Below, one piece after another: positions 32,542 through 41,912 of a stretch of 44,938 bases of DNA. Under the pieces are notes generated by a model. It had not been told where the DNA came from, did not search any database, and saw only the letters and a list, made by a program, of their open reading frames with translations. Where the stretch lies: positions 1-44,938 of the forward strand of contig JAEYRK010000050.1 of the NCBI GenBank assembly GCA_023435645.1, given 5' to 3'. Origin of the DNA: Bacillota bacterium (lineage in GTDB: Bacteria; Bacillota; Clostridia; Lachnospirales; Lachnospiraceae). The stretch's first letter is position 1, and each line of letters opens with the position of its first letter. The translations under genes and the position numbers were made by a program.

Positions 32542-34491
32542 ATGACCAGAAATAGGACATTTAACAAAAAGAATGTATTAATCATTGTAATGGTGGTAAT
32601 CCTCTCCTCCATGGGACTGATGGGCAGGCTGGGATATTATATGATTTATAAATCAGGTGAATATGCAGCCAGAGCAAAGGCCCTCCACGAGAGGGAGAGA
32701 GCGATTAAGGCAGAGAGGGGCAGCATCTATGATATCAACGGAGTAGAGCTGGCAACCAATAAGCCGGTTTGCACCATCTCCGTCATTTACAGCCAGGTGA
32801 AGGAACCGGAGCGAGTCATAAAGCTACTTTCACAGGAGCTGGGACTCAGTGAAGCTGCGGTTAGAAAGCGGGTAGAGAAGAAATCCTCCATTGAGAGGAT
32901 CAAGTCAAATGTGAATAAGGAAATTGCTGATCGGATCCGAGAATATGATCTGGATGGCGTTATGGTGGATGAGGATTACAAAAGGTATTATCCTTATGAA
33001 AGCCTGGCGTCCAAGGTAATAGGCTTTACCGGAAGTGATAACCAGGGAGTTGTAGGCCTCGAGGTAAAATACGAGAAATATCTGAAGGGGATTGATGGAA
33101 CCATCCTTACGCTGACAACAGCCTATGGTGTTGAGATTGAGAATGCAGCGGAGGATAGGATTGAGCCGCAGCCCGGGAATGATTTATACACAAGCCTTGA
33201 TGTCAATATTCAAAAATACGCGGAGCAGGCAGCTCAGAAGGTAATGAAGGCAAAGAGTGCGAACTATGTGAAGCTCATTGTTATGAACCCACAAAACGGT
33301 GAGATCTATGCGATGGTCAATGCTCCGGAGTTTAATCTGAATGATCCCTATACCTTAAGTGAGGAGATTGCAGTAAACTATGCGGGTCAGACTTTATCAG
33401 AGAAGCAGAAGACAGAGCTTTTGAACGGAATGTGGAGAAATGCCTGTATCAGCGATACCTATGAACCGGGTTCCGCCTTTAAAATTGTAACAGCGACCGC
33501 TGCCTTGGAGGAAAAAGTAGTAAAGCTGACAGACAGCTTTTATTGCCCTGGCTATAAGAAGGTGGAGGATCGAATCATTCGATGTCATAAGGCCGGGGGC
33601 CATGGCAGTCAGAATTTCGTCGAGGGGATTAAGAATTCCTGTAATCCGGTCTTTATGGAAATTGGGGCCCGGGTCGGCGTGGATAAGATGTATGATTATT
33701 ATAAAAAGCTTGGTTTATTTCAAAAAACAGGGGTTGATCTACCGGGTGAAGCAACCTCCATTATGCATAAGAAGGATATCATTGGTGCAGTGGAGCTGGC
33801 TACCATGTCCTTCGGACAGTCCTTCCAGATTACTCCGCTTCAGCTGCTCACTGCAGCCAGTGCAATTGTGAATGGGGGAACTCTGATCACCCCCCATGTT
33901 GGTGTAACGATCAAGAGTCCGGAAGGAAGAACGGTAAAAACCCTGGAGTTTAATAGCACCGAGGGGGCTGTTTCCAAGGAAACCTCCGAAACAATGAAAA
34001 TGCTACTGGAAGCAGTGGTATCCGAGGGTACCGGTAAGCGAGCATATCTTCCCGGCTTTCGGGTCGGCGGCAAGACAGCTACCTCCGAGAAGCTACCGAG
34101 AAGGAGTGGGAAATACATTTCCTCCTTTATTGGCTTCGCACCGGCCAATGATCCAAAGGTCATGGCCCTGATACTAATTGATGAACCTAAGGGCATTTAT
34201 TATGGCGGAGCGATTGCAGCCCCGGTGATCTCGGAGCTATTTGATAATATACTCCCCTATATGGGAATAGAGCCAAGCTATAGTGAGTCAGAAGTGGAGA
34301 AATATCATATCGGTACCTTTACCATGCCTGACTTTGTCGGTAAGACGGAGAAGGAAGCCAATCAGTTGCTAAAGATTTATGACTTTGGTGAGCTGTACCG
34401 ACTCGGTGAAGGAGAGAAGGTAGTAGAGCAATTCCCCCTGCCCGGAGAGATCGTGGAGAAGGACAGTGACTTGATTCTTTACTTTAACTGA
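32542..34491 (+). CDS. spoVD: Class B PBP with PASTA domain, SpoVD type
   Basis: Second class B PBP, 649 residues. N-terminal helix (about 10-32), ERGSIYDINGVELA dimerisation segment, transpeptidase domain with Ser311 in GSAFKIV and SCNP as SxN, and a single C-terminal PASTA repeat (about 590-649, MPDFVGKTEKEANQLL). One PASTA and its place after pbpB match SpoVD, needed for spore cortex synthesis. The third active-site motif reads K511-T512-A513 in GGKTATSEK instead of KTG, which is unusual; the first PBP keeps KTG. The ribosome site is a weak AAGG about ten bases before the ATG. Confidence 0.88.
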   Translation: MTRNRTFNKKNVLIIVMVVILSSMGLMGRLGYYMIYKSGEYAARAKALHERERAIKAERGSIYDINGVELATNKPVCTISVIYSQVKEPERVIKLLSQELGLSEAAVRKRVEKKSSIERIKSNVNKEIADRIREYDLDGVMVDEDYKRYYPYESLASKVIGFTGSDNQGVVGLEVKYEKYLKGIDGTILTLTTAYGVEIENAAEDRIEPQPGNDLYTSLDVNIQKYAEQAAQKVMKAKSANYVKLIVMNPQNGEIYAMVNAPEFNLNDPYTLSEEIAVNYAGQTLSEKQKTELLNGMWRNACISDTYEPGSAFKIVTATAALEEKVVKLTDSFYCPGYKKVEDRIIRCHKAGGHGSQNFVEGIKNSCNPVFMEIGARVGVDKMYDYYKKLGLFQKTGVDLPGEATSIMHKKDIIGAVELATMSFGQSFQITPLQLLTAASAIVNGGTLITPHVGVTIKSPEGRTVKTLEFNSTEGAVSKETSETMKMLLEAVVSEGTGKRAYLPGFRVGGKTATSEKLPRRSGKYISSFIGFAPANDPKVMALILIDEPKGIYYGGAIAAPVISELFDNILPYMGIEPSYSESEVEKYHIGTFTMPDFVGKTEKEANQLLKIYDFGELYRLGEGEKVVEQFPLPGEIVEKDSDLILYFN

Positions 34492-34495
34492 CATA

Positions 34496-34524
34496 TTGTA
34501 TTTTCATAGGTTATCAAGTATAAT
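34496..34524 (+). promoter_or_regulatory. Internal promoter before mraY
   Basis: TTGTAT at 34496-34501, 17 bp spacer, perfect TATAAT at 34519-34524, starting 4 bases after the spoVD stop. It gives the distal cluster its own promoter. Confidence 0.7.
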
Positions 34525-34582
34525 AGCTAGGTTAAATTCATAGAAAATAGGACCATCCTGCACCGAGGCTTAAGTTTGCTTA

Positions 34583-34615
34583 GGCATGAACGGATTGTAT
34601 GCCAAGTAGTGGCAT
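34583..34615 (+). other. Alternative hairpins in mraY leader
   Basis: ATGCCA (34599-34604) pairs with TGGCAT (34610-34615) around AGTAG, or its ATGCC pairs with the upstream GGCAT (34583-34587). The choices exclude each other. No U-tract follows. Confidence 0.35.
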
Positions 34616-34680
34616 GGTGTTGGCTGGGGAGATAAATAGGAAGAATTATGCTCGGTGGATGGGCGGATTGGAGTTTTACA

Positions 34681-35649
34681 ATGGGTTTTTCGGATTTTCA
34701 GGTGATCCTACCTGTTATTATATCGTTTGGAGTATGTGTAGTACTATGCCCGCTGTTAATTCCTTTCTTGAGGAGACTGAAGTTTGGGCAATATGTCAGA
34801 CAGGATGGTCCCCAATCTCATCAAAAAAAGTCCGGTACACCTACCATGGGTGGTATTGTCATTGTTTTAAGCATCTCTATCACCTCCTTATTTTATATCA
34901 GGGAGCAGAAGGAAATGGTACCGGTTCTATTTGCTACCATCGGCTTTGGTATCATCGGCTTCATTGATGATTATATCAAGGTGGTGATGAAACGATCCAT
35001 GGGACTGAGGGCTTGGCAGAAGATGCTTGGGCAGATTCTGGTTACTGCTATTTTAGGTTTTTATCTGGTAAGCTCCATGGAGGATGTAACTCTGATGCTG
35101 ATTCCCTTTTCGGGGGGGAAATATGCGGATGTTTCCTATCTGTTTTTACCGATGTTTTTCATCGTTGTACTGGGTACTGTCAATGGTTCCAATTTTACAG
35201 ACGGCCTCGATGGCCTTGAGTCCAGTGTGACGGTTTTGATCGCTACCTTCTTTACTGTAGTTGCCATTGGTCTTAAGAGTGGAATTTCACCGATTACCGG
35301 AGCCGTAGCGGGAAGCCTGCTGGCCTTCCTTCTATATAATGTCTATCCGGCGAAGGTGTTTATGGGGGATACGGGCTCTCTGGCCCTGGGCGGGTTTGTA
35401 GCAGCCTCGGCCTATGTTCTGAAGATGCCCCTATTCATTCTGTTGGTTGGATTGATTTACCTGGTGGAAGTGATCTCGGTTATTCTTCAGGTAGGATATT
35501 TTAAACTGACCGGCGGGAAGAGATTATTCAAAATGGCCCCAATCCATCATCACTTTGAATTAATGGGCTGGGCAGAAACCAGAGTGGTGGCTGTATTCTC
35601 CATCGTAACAACAATCCTATGCCTGATTGCCCTGGCAGGAATATCTTGA
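34681..35649 (+). CDS. mraY: Phospho-MurNAc-pentapeptide translocase
   Basis: Integral membrane enzyme making lipid I from UDP-MurNAc-pentapeptide and undecaprenyl phosphate. 322 residues from ATG 34681 (GGAG seven bases before), close to Bacillus MraY (324); ATG 34648 (AGGAAG) would add 11 residues. About ten helices. Conserved cytoplasmic segments: SHQKKSGTPTMGG, FIDDYIKV (catalytic Asp pair), NFTDGLDGL and the HHHFEL region in MAPIHHHFELMGW. Next step would need MurG, which is not in this cluster. Confidence 0.95.
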   Translation: MGFSDFQVILPVIISFGVCVVLCPLLIPFLRRLKFGQYVRQDGPQSHQKKSGTPTMGGIVIVLSISITSLFYIREQKEMVPVLFATIGFGIIGFIDDYIKVVMKRSMGLRAWQKMLGQILVTAILGFYLVSSMEDVTLMLIPFSGGKYADVSYLFLPMFFIVVLGTVNGSNFTDGLDGLESSVTVLIATFFTVVAIGLKSGISPITGAVAGSLLAFLLYNVYPAKVFMGDTGSLALGGFVAASAYVLKMPLFILLVGLIYLVEVISVILQVGYFKLTGGKRLFKMAPIHHHFELMGWAETRVVAVFSIVTTILCLIALAGIS

Positions 35650-35709
35650 GGATACACGACACAATAATCCAGCGGATTGGAGTACTGTTACAGAAGGAAA
35701 GGAGATCAT

Positions 35710-37068
35710 ATGCAGCTGAAGGATAAGAGGGTTCTGGTATTCGGTGCCGCAAAAAGCGGGATTGCCGCAACAAGATTACTGCAGAAGCAGGGAGCCTTCG
35801 TGCTTTTGTACGATGGCAATGCCAAGCTGAGGCCGGAGGATTTGAAAGACCAAATTGACATTAACTATAATTTTCAGGCTGTCTTCGGTGAACTGCCGGA
35901 GGAGCTTTTCCATACCATCAGTTTACTTGTAATTAGCCCGGGGATCGCCATCGATCATCCGGTCGTGATTAAGCTTAGTTCCATGGGAATTCCGGTTTGG
36001 GGAGAAATCGAACTGGCCTATCGCTTCTCCAGGGGGAAGATCATCGGTATTACCGGTACCAATGGTAAGACTACGACAACCACCCTGGTGGGTGAAATTA
36101 TGAAAACCTTTTTTCCTGAGGTTTATGTTGTCGGCAATATCGGAAACCCCTATACGGATATCGCTATAGAGGCCTCGGAGCAATCCGTGTCAGTCATTGA
36201 GCTGAGCAGCTTCCAGCTGGAAACCATTGATAGGTTTAAGCCCGATGTCAGTGCAATCCTAAACATCACTCCGGATCATTTGGATCGCCACCATACCATG
36301 GAAAATTATATCCGCATGAAGGAAAATGTTGCCAGGAATCAGACAATGGCGGAGGTTTGCATCTTAAACTATGAGGACCAGGAGCTGAGAGCGATGGCCG
36401 ACAGACTCCATACGAGGGTATTATTCTATTCCAGCGCAAGAGCTCTTGCGGATGGGTTATATCTGGAGGGGGATGAGATCTTTTATGCAAGGGGCGAAGA
36501 AAAGCAATTCATCTGTAATTGTAAGGAGCTTCAGGTTCTGGGCAAGCACAGCTATGAAAATGTTATGGCCGGCGTGGGTATAGGAATTAGCATGGGGGTA
36601 CCCCTGGAGCTGATTCGTAAGGCAATTACCTCCTTTCAAGCAGTGGAGCACCGCATAGAATTTGTTGAGACAATCCGTGGAGTGGCGTATTACAATGATT
36701 CTAAGGGAACCAATCCCGATGCCTCCATAAAAGCGGTTCAGGCAATGCAGTGTCCAACCCTGCTCATCGGCGGCGGTTACGATAAGCATAATGAATTTGA
36801 TGAATGGATTGAGGCCTTTGAGGGTAAGGTAAAATATCTTGTGCTCCTGGGGCAAACCAGGGAGAAGATCGCTGAAGCAGCCCTTCGGCATGGCTTTACC
36901 AATATCATTATGGTGGAAGACTTAAGGGAGGCTGTCAGGGTATGTGCAGAGAAAGCCAAGGAGGGCGATGCGGTTCTATTGTCCCCGGCCTGTGCCAGCT
37001 GGGGAATGTTTGAAAATTATGAGCAGCGCGGAAGGCTATTCAAGGAATATGTCCGAGAAATGCGATAA
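35710..37068 (+). CDS. murD: UDP-MurNAc-alanine-D-glutamate ligase
   Basis: Cytoplasmic Mur ligase adding D-glutamate, 452 residues. N-terminal UDP-binding fold with VFGAAKSGIAATRLL, ATP loop GITGTNGKTTTTT, SSFQLETI, NITPDHLDRHHTM, and C-terminal YYNDSKGTNPDA and LSPACASWGMFENYEQRG, the MurD hallmark. AAAGGAG lies just before ATG 35710; the frame is open from 35677 but those 11 residues lack a ribosome site. Next in the pathway is murE, far upstream here. Confidence 0.96.
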   Translation: MQLKDKRVLVFGAAKSGIAATRLLQKQGAFVLLYDGNAKLRPEDLKDQIDINYNFQAVFGELPEELFHTISLLVISPGIAIDHPVVIKLSSMGIPVWGEIELAYRFSRGKIIGITGTNGKTTTTTLVGEIMKTFFPEVYVVGNIGNPYTDIAIEASEQSVSVIELSSFQLETIDRFKPDVSAILNITPDHLDRHHTMENYIRMKENVARNQTMAEVCILNYEDQELRAMADRLHTRVLFYSSARALADGLYLEGDEIFYARGEEKQFICNCKELQVLGKHSYENVMAGVGIGISMGVPLELIRKAITSFQAVEHRIEFVETIRGVAYYNDSKGTNPDASIKAVQAMQCPTLLIGGGYDKHNEFDEWIEAFEGKVKYLVLLGQTREKIAEAALRHGFTNIIMVEDLREAVRVCAEKAKEGDAVLLSPACASWGMFENYEQRGRLFKEYVREMR

Positions 37069-37137
37069 CCCTTTGGAGACTAACAAATCTGACAGCAATA
37101 AATATCACTATTGATTGAATACTGAATGGAGGATATC

Positions 37138-38283
37138 ATGGCGAGAACTGCCGGTGAAATGAAGCAAAAGAAATTGCATAGCTATTATGACTACAGCTTA
37201 TTATTCCTGATTCTTTTTCTCTTTTGCTTTGGCTTGGTCATGATTTACAGTACCTCCTCCTATAATGCGGAGAGAGTATATGGCAACGCCACCCACTATC
37301 TGGAGAGGCAAGCGCTCTTTGGCGGCGTAGGGATACTGATCATGCTATTGGTATCTAAGATAGACTACCATTTATTTATTGCAAAGCTGCCTGTCATCAG
37401 GCTGAAGCCGGTTACACTGCTGTTCTGGTTTTGTATATTCCTACAGATTTATGTACTGATCTTTGGAGATGTCATCAATGGGGCAAAACGTTGGATTAGC
37501 CTGGGGCCTCTGGGAAGATTCCAGCCCTCCGAATTAACAAAAATCGCGGTAATCCTCTTTACCGCCTACATAGTAAATATAGCACCCAGGAAACTGGATA
37601 AATTCATCGGCTTTTTAAGAGTTATCTTATTTGTATCACCCTTACTGGCCCTGATTGTAATCGAGAACTTCTCGACTGCCCTGGTGGTATGTGTTATCAT
37701 GGTATCCATCTGCTTTGTTGCCAGTAAGAAGAAGGCTTACTTTATTATCTCGGGAACTTTTCTTGCTGCCGTAGGATCACTGCTGATTTTCTTCGTATCC
37801 TACCGGTCCGAGCGTATTACGGTCTGGCTGAATGTTGAGACGGAGCCAAAGGGCTATCAGATTCTGCAGGGCTTATATGCCATAGCCTCCGGAGGTATCT
37901 TCGGTAAAGGGTTGGGAGAGAGCATGCAAAAGCTTGGGTTTATCCCGGAGTCCCATAACGATATGATATTCTCGGTCATTTGTGAGGAGCTGGGACTGTT
38001 TGGGGCAATTTCTCTGATCCTGCTATTCCTACTGATGATTTGGCGTATCTTTATCATAGCCATTAACGCACCGGATCTTTTTGGCGGTCTGATCGCCACC
38101 GGTGTGCTGGCCCATATTGCCATACAGGTTTTAATCAATATTGCGGTAGTTACCAACACAATCCCGTCAACCGGTATCCCGCTTCCCTTCATTAGCTACG
38201 GAGGCAGCTCGGTCATGGTTATCCTCTTTGAAATGGGAATCGTGCTGAGCGTATCCAATCAGATTCGTTCAGAACGAACGTAA
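37138..38283 (+). CDS. ftsW: FtsW/SpoVE peptidoglycan glycosyltransferase
   Basis: SEDS-family membrane glycosyltransferase, 381 residues, about ten helices. Seen: SLLFLILFLFCFGLVMIYS, NGAKRWISLGPLGRFQPSE (QPSE signature), a large extracellular loop with GYQILQGLYAIASGGIFGKG, LGFIPESHNDMIFSVICEELG, and C-terminal STGIPLPFISYGGSS. Place between murD and murA equals spoVE in Bacillus, and only one SEDS gene is in view, so whether it serves division, spore cortex or both cannot be told. GGAGG precedes ATG 37138. Partner is one of the two PBPs upstream. Confidence 0.92.
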   Translation: MARTAGEMKQKKLHSYYDYSLLFLILFLFCFGLVMIYSTSSYNAERVYGNATHYLERQALFGGVGILIMLLVSKIDYHLFIAKLPVIRLKPVTLLFWFCIFLQIYVLIFGDVINGAKRWISLGPLGRFQPSELTKIAVILFTAYIVNIAPRKLDKFIGFLRVILFVSPLLALIVIENFSTALVVCVIMVSICFVASKKKAYFIISGTFLAAVGSLLIFFVSYRSERITVWLNVETEPKGYQILQGLYAIASGGIFGKGLGESMQKLGFIPESHNDMIFSVICEELGLFGAISLILLFLLMIWRIFIIAINAPDLFGGLIATGVLAHIAIQVLINIAVVTNTIPSTGIPLPFISYGGSSVMVILFEMGIVLSVSNQIRSERT

Positions 38284-38363
38284 GCGTCTTTTTGCATTTA
38301 TCACGCGGACAAGGAAGATTTCATATAGTGGTATTATATTTCCTTAATTGTCTGAGGTGTGCT

Positions 38364-39644
38364 ATGTCAAGTATCGCTGTAATCGGCGGTGAGCAGTTAA
38401 AGGGTGAAGTGAAAATACAAGGTTCAAAGAACGCAGCATTGCCTATCATTGCTGCAACTATATTGAATAAAGGTATTACAATACTAAGGAATTGCCCCAA
38501 AATAATGGATGTATTCCATATGATAAAGGTTCTCGAGGAAATAGGTTGTAAAGCTCAATGGGAGGGTAATACCCTGATTGTGGACACGACTACGGTTCGT
38601 GTATGTGCCGTGTCGGAGGGTGCAGTCAGAAAGATGAGAAGCTCTGTACTGTTTTTAGGTGCATTGCTGGGGCGGTGCCATGAGGCAACGATTGCTTATC
38701 CCGGAGGCTGTTCCATAGGGAAACGACCCATTGATTATCATCTGAAGGCTCTAAAGAAAATGAATATCAAGCAGGAGTTTTTTGGTGAGGATGAGAGCAT
38801 TATCCATTGTTATACGGATCAAATTATCGGGAATGATATATTTCTGGATTTTCCCAGTGTGGGTGCCACACAAAACGCAATACTGACCGCCGTATTATCG
38901 GAGGGAGTCACCCGGGTATACAATGCAGCCAGAGAACCTGAGGTACTGGAATTATGCAGCTATCTGATAGAAGCAGGTGCAAGAATCTGCGGAAAGGGCT
39001 CAGCGTTCCTTGAGGTGGAAGGGGTGAAGAAGCTTCATGATGTTGATTATACCCTTCCGCCGGACCGTATCGTGGCCGGAACATATATGACAGCCATCGC
39101 GGCGGCTTGGGGAGAAGCCTCGCTTTATGAAACCCCGGTAAGACAGCTGGATTCCGTAATCCGGGTCTTGAGAAAAAGCGGCTGTAACATAGAAACCGAT
39201 GGCAGCAAGCTGAAAATCAGCTGTAAGGGAAGACCTCAGCCGATTGAATTACTGAAGACACAGCCCTATCCCGGATTTCCGACCGATATGCAGTCACAAT
39301 TAATGACCCTACTCAGTCTGGCAGATGGGAAAAGCACGATACAGGAAGAAATATTTGAATCTCGCTACCAGAATGTGGAGGAGCTTAGGAAAATGGGTGC
39401 TGTCATCAGCTTTGAAGCTCAGAGAAACCGAGCCATCATTTTTGGAGTCAGACAGCTTCAAGGTGCGGTGGTGGAGGCCCATGATCTGAGGGGTGGAGCT
39501 GCCATGGTCATTGCCGGTCTGGCGGCGAGAGGAACCACTGTCATCAGAGAGGCCACCTCCATAGAACGGGGATATGAGGATATCTGCAGGGATCTATCCT
39601 GCTTAGGAGCCAGTATCCGCTATTGCAGTGAAAATGTCTTATAG
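38364..39644 (+). CDS. murA: UDP-GlcNAc 1-carboxyvinyltransferase
   Basis: First committed step of peptidoglycan synthesis, using phosphoenolpyruvate. 426 residues, two inside-out alpha/beta domains. GSKNAALPIIAA start, the loop cysteine in PGGCSIGKRPIDYHL (fosfomycin target Cys), LDFPSVGATQNA, PPDRIVAGTYM, PYPGFPTDMQSQ and RGGAAMVIAGLAA. GAGGTG lies before ATG 38364. It takes the place where murG then murB/murA usually sit; no murG lies between ftsW and this gene. Confidence 0.95.
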   Translation: MSSIAVIGGEQLKGEVKIQGSKNAALPIIAATILNKGITILRNCPKIMDVFHMIKVLEEIGCKAQWEGNTLIVDTTTVRVCAVSEGAVRKMRSSVLFLGALLGRCHEATIAYPGGCSIGKRPIDYHLKALKKMNIKQEFFGEDESIIHCYTDQIIGNDIFLDFPSVGATQNAILTAVLSEGVTRVYNAAREPEVLELCSYLIEAGARICGKGSAFLEVEGVKKLHDVDYTLPPDRIVAGTYMTAIAAAWGEASLYETPVRQLDSVIRVLRKSGCNIETDGSKLKISCKGRPQPIELLKTQPYPGFPTDMQSQLMTLLSLADGKSTIQEEIFESRYQNVEELRKMGAVISFEAQRNRAIIFGVRQLQGAVVEAHDLRGGAAMVIAGLAARGTTVIREATSIERGYEDICRDLSCLGASIRYCSENVL

Positions 39645-39661
39645 GTACATGGGAGTAAGGA

Positions 39662-40450
39662 ATGGGAAAAAGAACGTTCAGAAAATCTAATACGGTACGA
39701 AAGAGAGTAACGACCCGGGGGTTGAAGGTGTTAGTCTTCCTGATCATCCCCCTCCTGATCTTTGGATATGCCTTCAGATTACAGGAGGTAACAGTAATTG
39801 GGGTAACCCGATATACGGAAGAGGAAATCAAGGAACAGCTGATCAAGTCAAAATTGGATTCCAATGCATTGCTCCTATATCTGAAATATCATTATTTTAC
39901 GGATTTTCAACTGCCCTACATTGAAAAGATAGACCTGGAGTTGAAAGGAAGTCATGCTGTTTCAGTCAGAGTATATGAGAAGATGATGACCGGTTGTGTG
40001 GAATTCATGGGTGAATACCTATATTTTGATAAGGACGGAATCGTTGTTGAAAGCGCTTCGGAGCGACTGCCGGACATACCGCTGATCAAAGGTCTCCAAT
40101 TCAATAAAATTATTTTAAGGGAGAAGCTTGAGGTACAAAAGGATGAGCTTTTTGAAACAATTCTTAACCTGACCCAGCTGATTGATAAATTTGGATTGGA
40201 GGTAAAAACAATCCGATTTAACAGCAATTATGAGGTGACGGTGGATTGTGGTGAGATAACGGCGCTACTGGGAAAGAGAGCTGCCTATGATGAGGTTTTG
40301 TCCGAGCTGAGAAGCATTCTTCAGGGTTCAGAAGGAGAACTTAATAGCCTGTTGGACAAGTCTGAAGGAACGAAATATGAGCTGGATATGACGAAATTTA
40401 CTAGGGCTACAAAATCGATTATTGCTACGCCGAAGAAATCGTCAGAATAG
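39662..40450 (+). CDS. divIB: DivIB/FtsQ cell division protein
   Basis: Bitopic division protein, 262 residues: basic cytoplasmic start, one helix (about 21-40), a POTRA domain opening LQEVTVIGVTRYTEEEIKEQL (about 41-110), an FtsQ-type beta domain (to about 215), then a charged tail. The family is variable, but topology and location between murA and ftsZ are clear. Forms a complex with FtsL and DivIC. GGGAGTAAGG lies before the ATG at 39662. Confidence 0.88.
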   Translation: MGKRTFRKSNTVRKRVTTRGLKVLVFLIIPLLIFGYAFRLQEVTVIGVTRYTEEEIKEQLIKSKLDSNALLLYLKYHYFTDFQLPYIEKIDLELKGSHAVSVRVYEKMMTGCVEFMGEYLYFDKDGIVVESASERLPDIPLIKGLQFNKIILREKLEVQKDELFETILNLTQLIDKFGLEVKTIRFNSNYEVTVDCGEITALLGKRAAYDEVLSELRSILQGSEGELNSLLDKSEGTKYELDMTKFTRATKSIIATPKKSSE

Positions 40451-40492
40451 ATAAAAATTAACTAAATAATTCACATTTTTTTAAAATTGTGC

Positions 40493-40521
40493 TTGATTAT
40501 TTGGGAATTTAAAGATATTAT
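40493..40521 (+). promoter_or_regulatory. ftsZ promoter
   Basis: TTGATT at 40493-40498, 17 bp spacer, TATTAT at 40516-40521. It lies in the 218 bp AT-rich gap before ftsZ and suits a separate vegetative promoter. A loose inverted repeat (AAATAAT...ATTATTT) overlaps the -35. Confidence 0.6.
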
Positions 40522-40668
40522 ATATATTAGGATCAAGGACACCATAAATTGTATGAGATCAGATTTTAATCCCATTATAATGTGGTTTTCAGAGGAAATA
40601 TAAAACAGATGTTGACAGAAAAGCAGTGTAAAAATGATAGAAAGAATACGATGAAGGAGGAATTGACC

Positions 40669-41892
40669 TTGCTTGAGATAAGAACAAATGAGGCGGACAC
40701 TACTGCAAAAATACTTGTAATCGGGGTAGGAGGAGCAGGTAATAACGCCGTTAATCGAATGATAGAGGAAAATATCGTAGGTGTTGAATTTGTCTGTGTG
40801 AATACGGACAAGCAGCACCTGAAAAATTGCAAGGCTCCACAGTGCATCCAAATCGGTGAGAAGCTTACAAAAGGTCTCGGTGCCGGTGCTCAGCCGGAGA
40901 TCGGAATGAAGGCTGCAGAAGAAAGCAGAGAGCAGCTGGCAGAGCTGATCAAGGGTGCTGACATGGTATTTGTTACCTGCGGTATGGGTGGTGGAACAGG
41001 AACCGGTGCTGCTCCGATCGTAGCTCAGATTGCTAAGGAGATGGGGATCCTGACTGTTGGTATCGTAACCAAGCCCTTCAAATTTGAAGCAAAGCAGCGT
41101 ATGGCCAATGCAGTCAGTGGAATTGAACGTCTGAAGGAGCATGTGGATACCTTAATCGTTATTCCGAATGATAAATTACTTGAAATCGTTGACCGTAGAA
41201 CCACGATGCCCGATGCCTTAAGAAAGGCAGATGAGGTGCTACAGCAGGGTGTTCAGGGTATTACTGACCTGATCAATGTACCCGGTCTGATAAATCTTGA
41301 TTTCGCCGATGTTCAGACAGTAATGAAGGACAAGGGAGTTGCTCATATCGGTATCGGAATGGGCAGCGGTGATGAGAAATGCGTGGAAGCTGTGAAGCAG
41401 GCGATTACCAGTCCGCTCCTTGAGACGACCATCCAGGGTGCCTCCCATGTGATCATTAATATTTCCGGTGACATCAGCTTAGTGGAAGCCAATGAAGCGG
41501 CAACCCTAGTACAGGAATTATCCGGTGATACAGCGAACATTATCTTCGGTGCGATGTATGATGATACCACACCGGATACAGCAACCATTACCGTAATTGC
41601 TACCGGACTAGACGGAAGAAGTAAGGAGCTGGTGAAGACTCCGGATTTCCTAAGACGTCCCGCAAATTCACCCTTACATACTCCATCCAAACCGGAGGTC
41701 AGCATTAACCGTAGTTTTACAGCTAGCAGCCCTTACAGTCAGCCGACTCCCTCCTATCAGTCTACCTACCAGACCGATCCGAGCAGCAGACCTGTGACTA
41801 GCCAGCCAGGAAAAACACCTACCAATGCGAATACAGATCCGGGCGGAATTAAGATTCCGGAATTCCTACAGAAAAATCGTCACAATAAGTAG
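40669..41892 (+). CDS. ftsZ: Cell division protein FtsZ
   Basis: Tubulin-like GTPase that forms the Z ring. 407 residues. GTP-binding core with VIGVGGAGNNAVNRM, signature loop GMGGGTGTGAAPIVA, T7 loop INLDFADV and VMKDKGVAHIGIG, a proline/serine/threonine linker (about 325-390) and the conserved C-terminal tail IKIPEFLQK that recruits membrane anchors. The start is TTG 40669, giving MLEIRTNEAD as in relatives, eight bases after AAGGAGG; an ATG at 40651 and a longer open frame to 40582 place the ribosome site inside the gene and are rejected. No ftsA is present; another anchor such as SepF must be used. Confidence 0.97.
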   Translation: MLEIRTNEADTTAKILVIGVGGAGNNAVNRMIEENIVGVEFVCVNTDKQHLKNCKAPQCIQIGEKLTKGLGAGAQPEIGMKAAEESREQLAELIKGADMVFVTCGMGGGTGTGAAPIVAQIAKEMGILTVGIVTKPFKFEAKQRMANAVSGIERLKEHVDTLIVIPNDKLLEIVDRRTTMPDALRKADEVLQQGVQGITDLINVPGLINLDFADVQTVMKDKGVAHIGIGMGSGDEKCVEAVKQAITSPLLETTIQGASHVIINISGDISLVEANEAATLVQELSGDTANIIFGAMYDDTTPDTATITVIATGLDGRSKELVKTPDFLRRPANSPLHTPSKPEVSINRSFTASSPYSQPTPSYQSTYQTDPSSRPVTSQPGKTPTNANTDPGGIKIPEFLQKNRHNK

Positions 41893-41912
41893 ATAAAGGA
41901 TACCTGAAGCTC

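Noticed and set aside
32100..32612. Overlapping frames on both strands at the end of the PbpB-like gene
   Set aside because: Low-complexity Gly/Glu/Pro codons keep other frames open; the main frame is continuous with the transpeptidase.
40464..40505. AAATAAT...ATTATTT inverted repeat after divIB as a terminator
   Set aside because: AT-only outer stem with an internal mismatch and no T-run after it; it overlaps the better-supported ftsZ -35.
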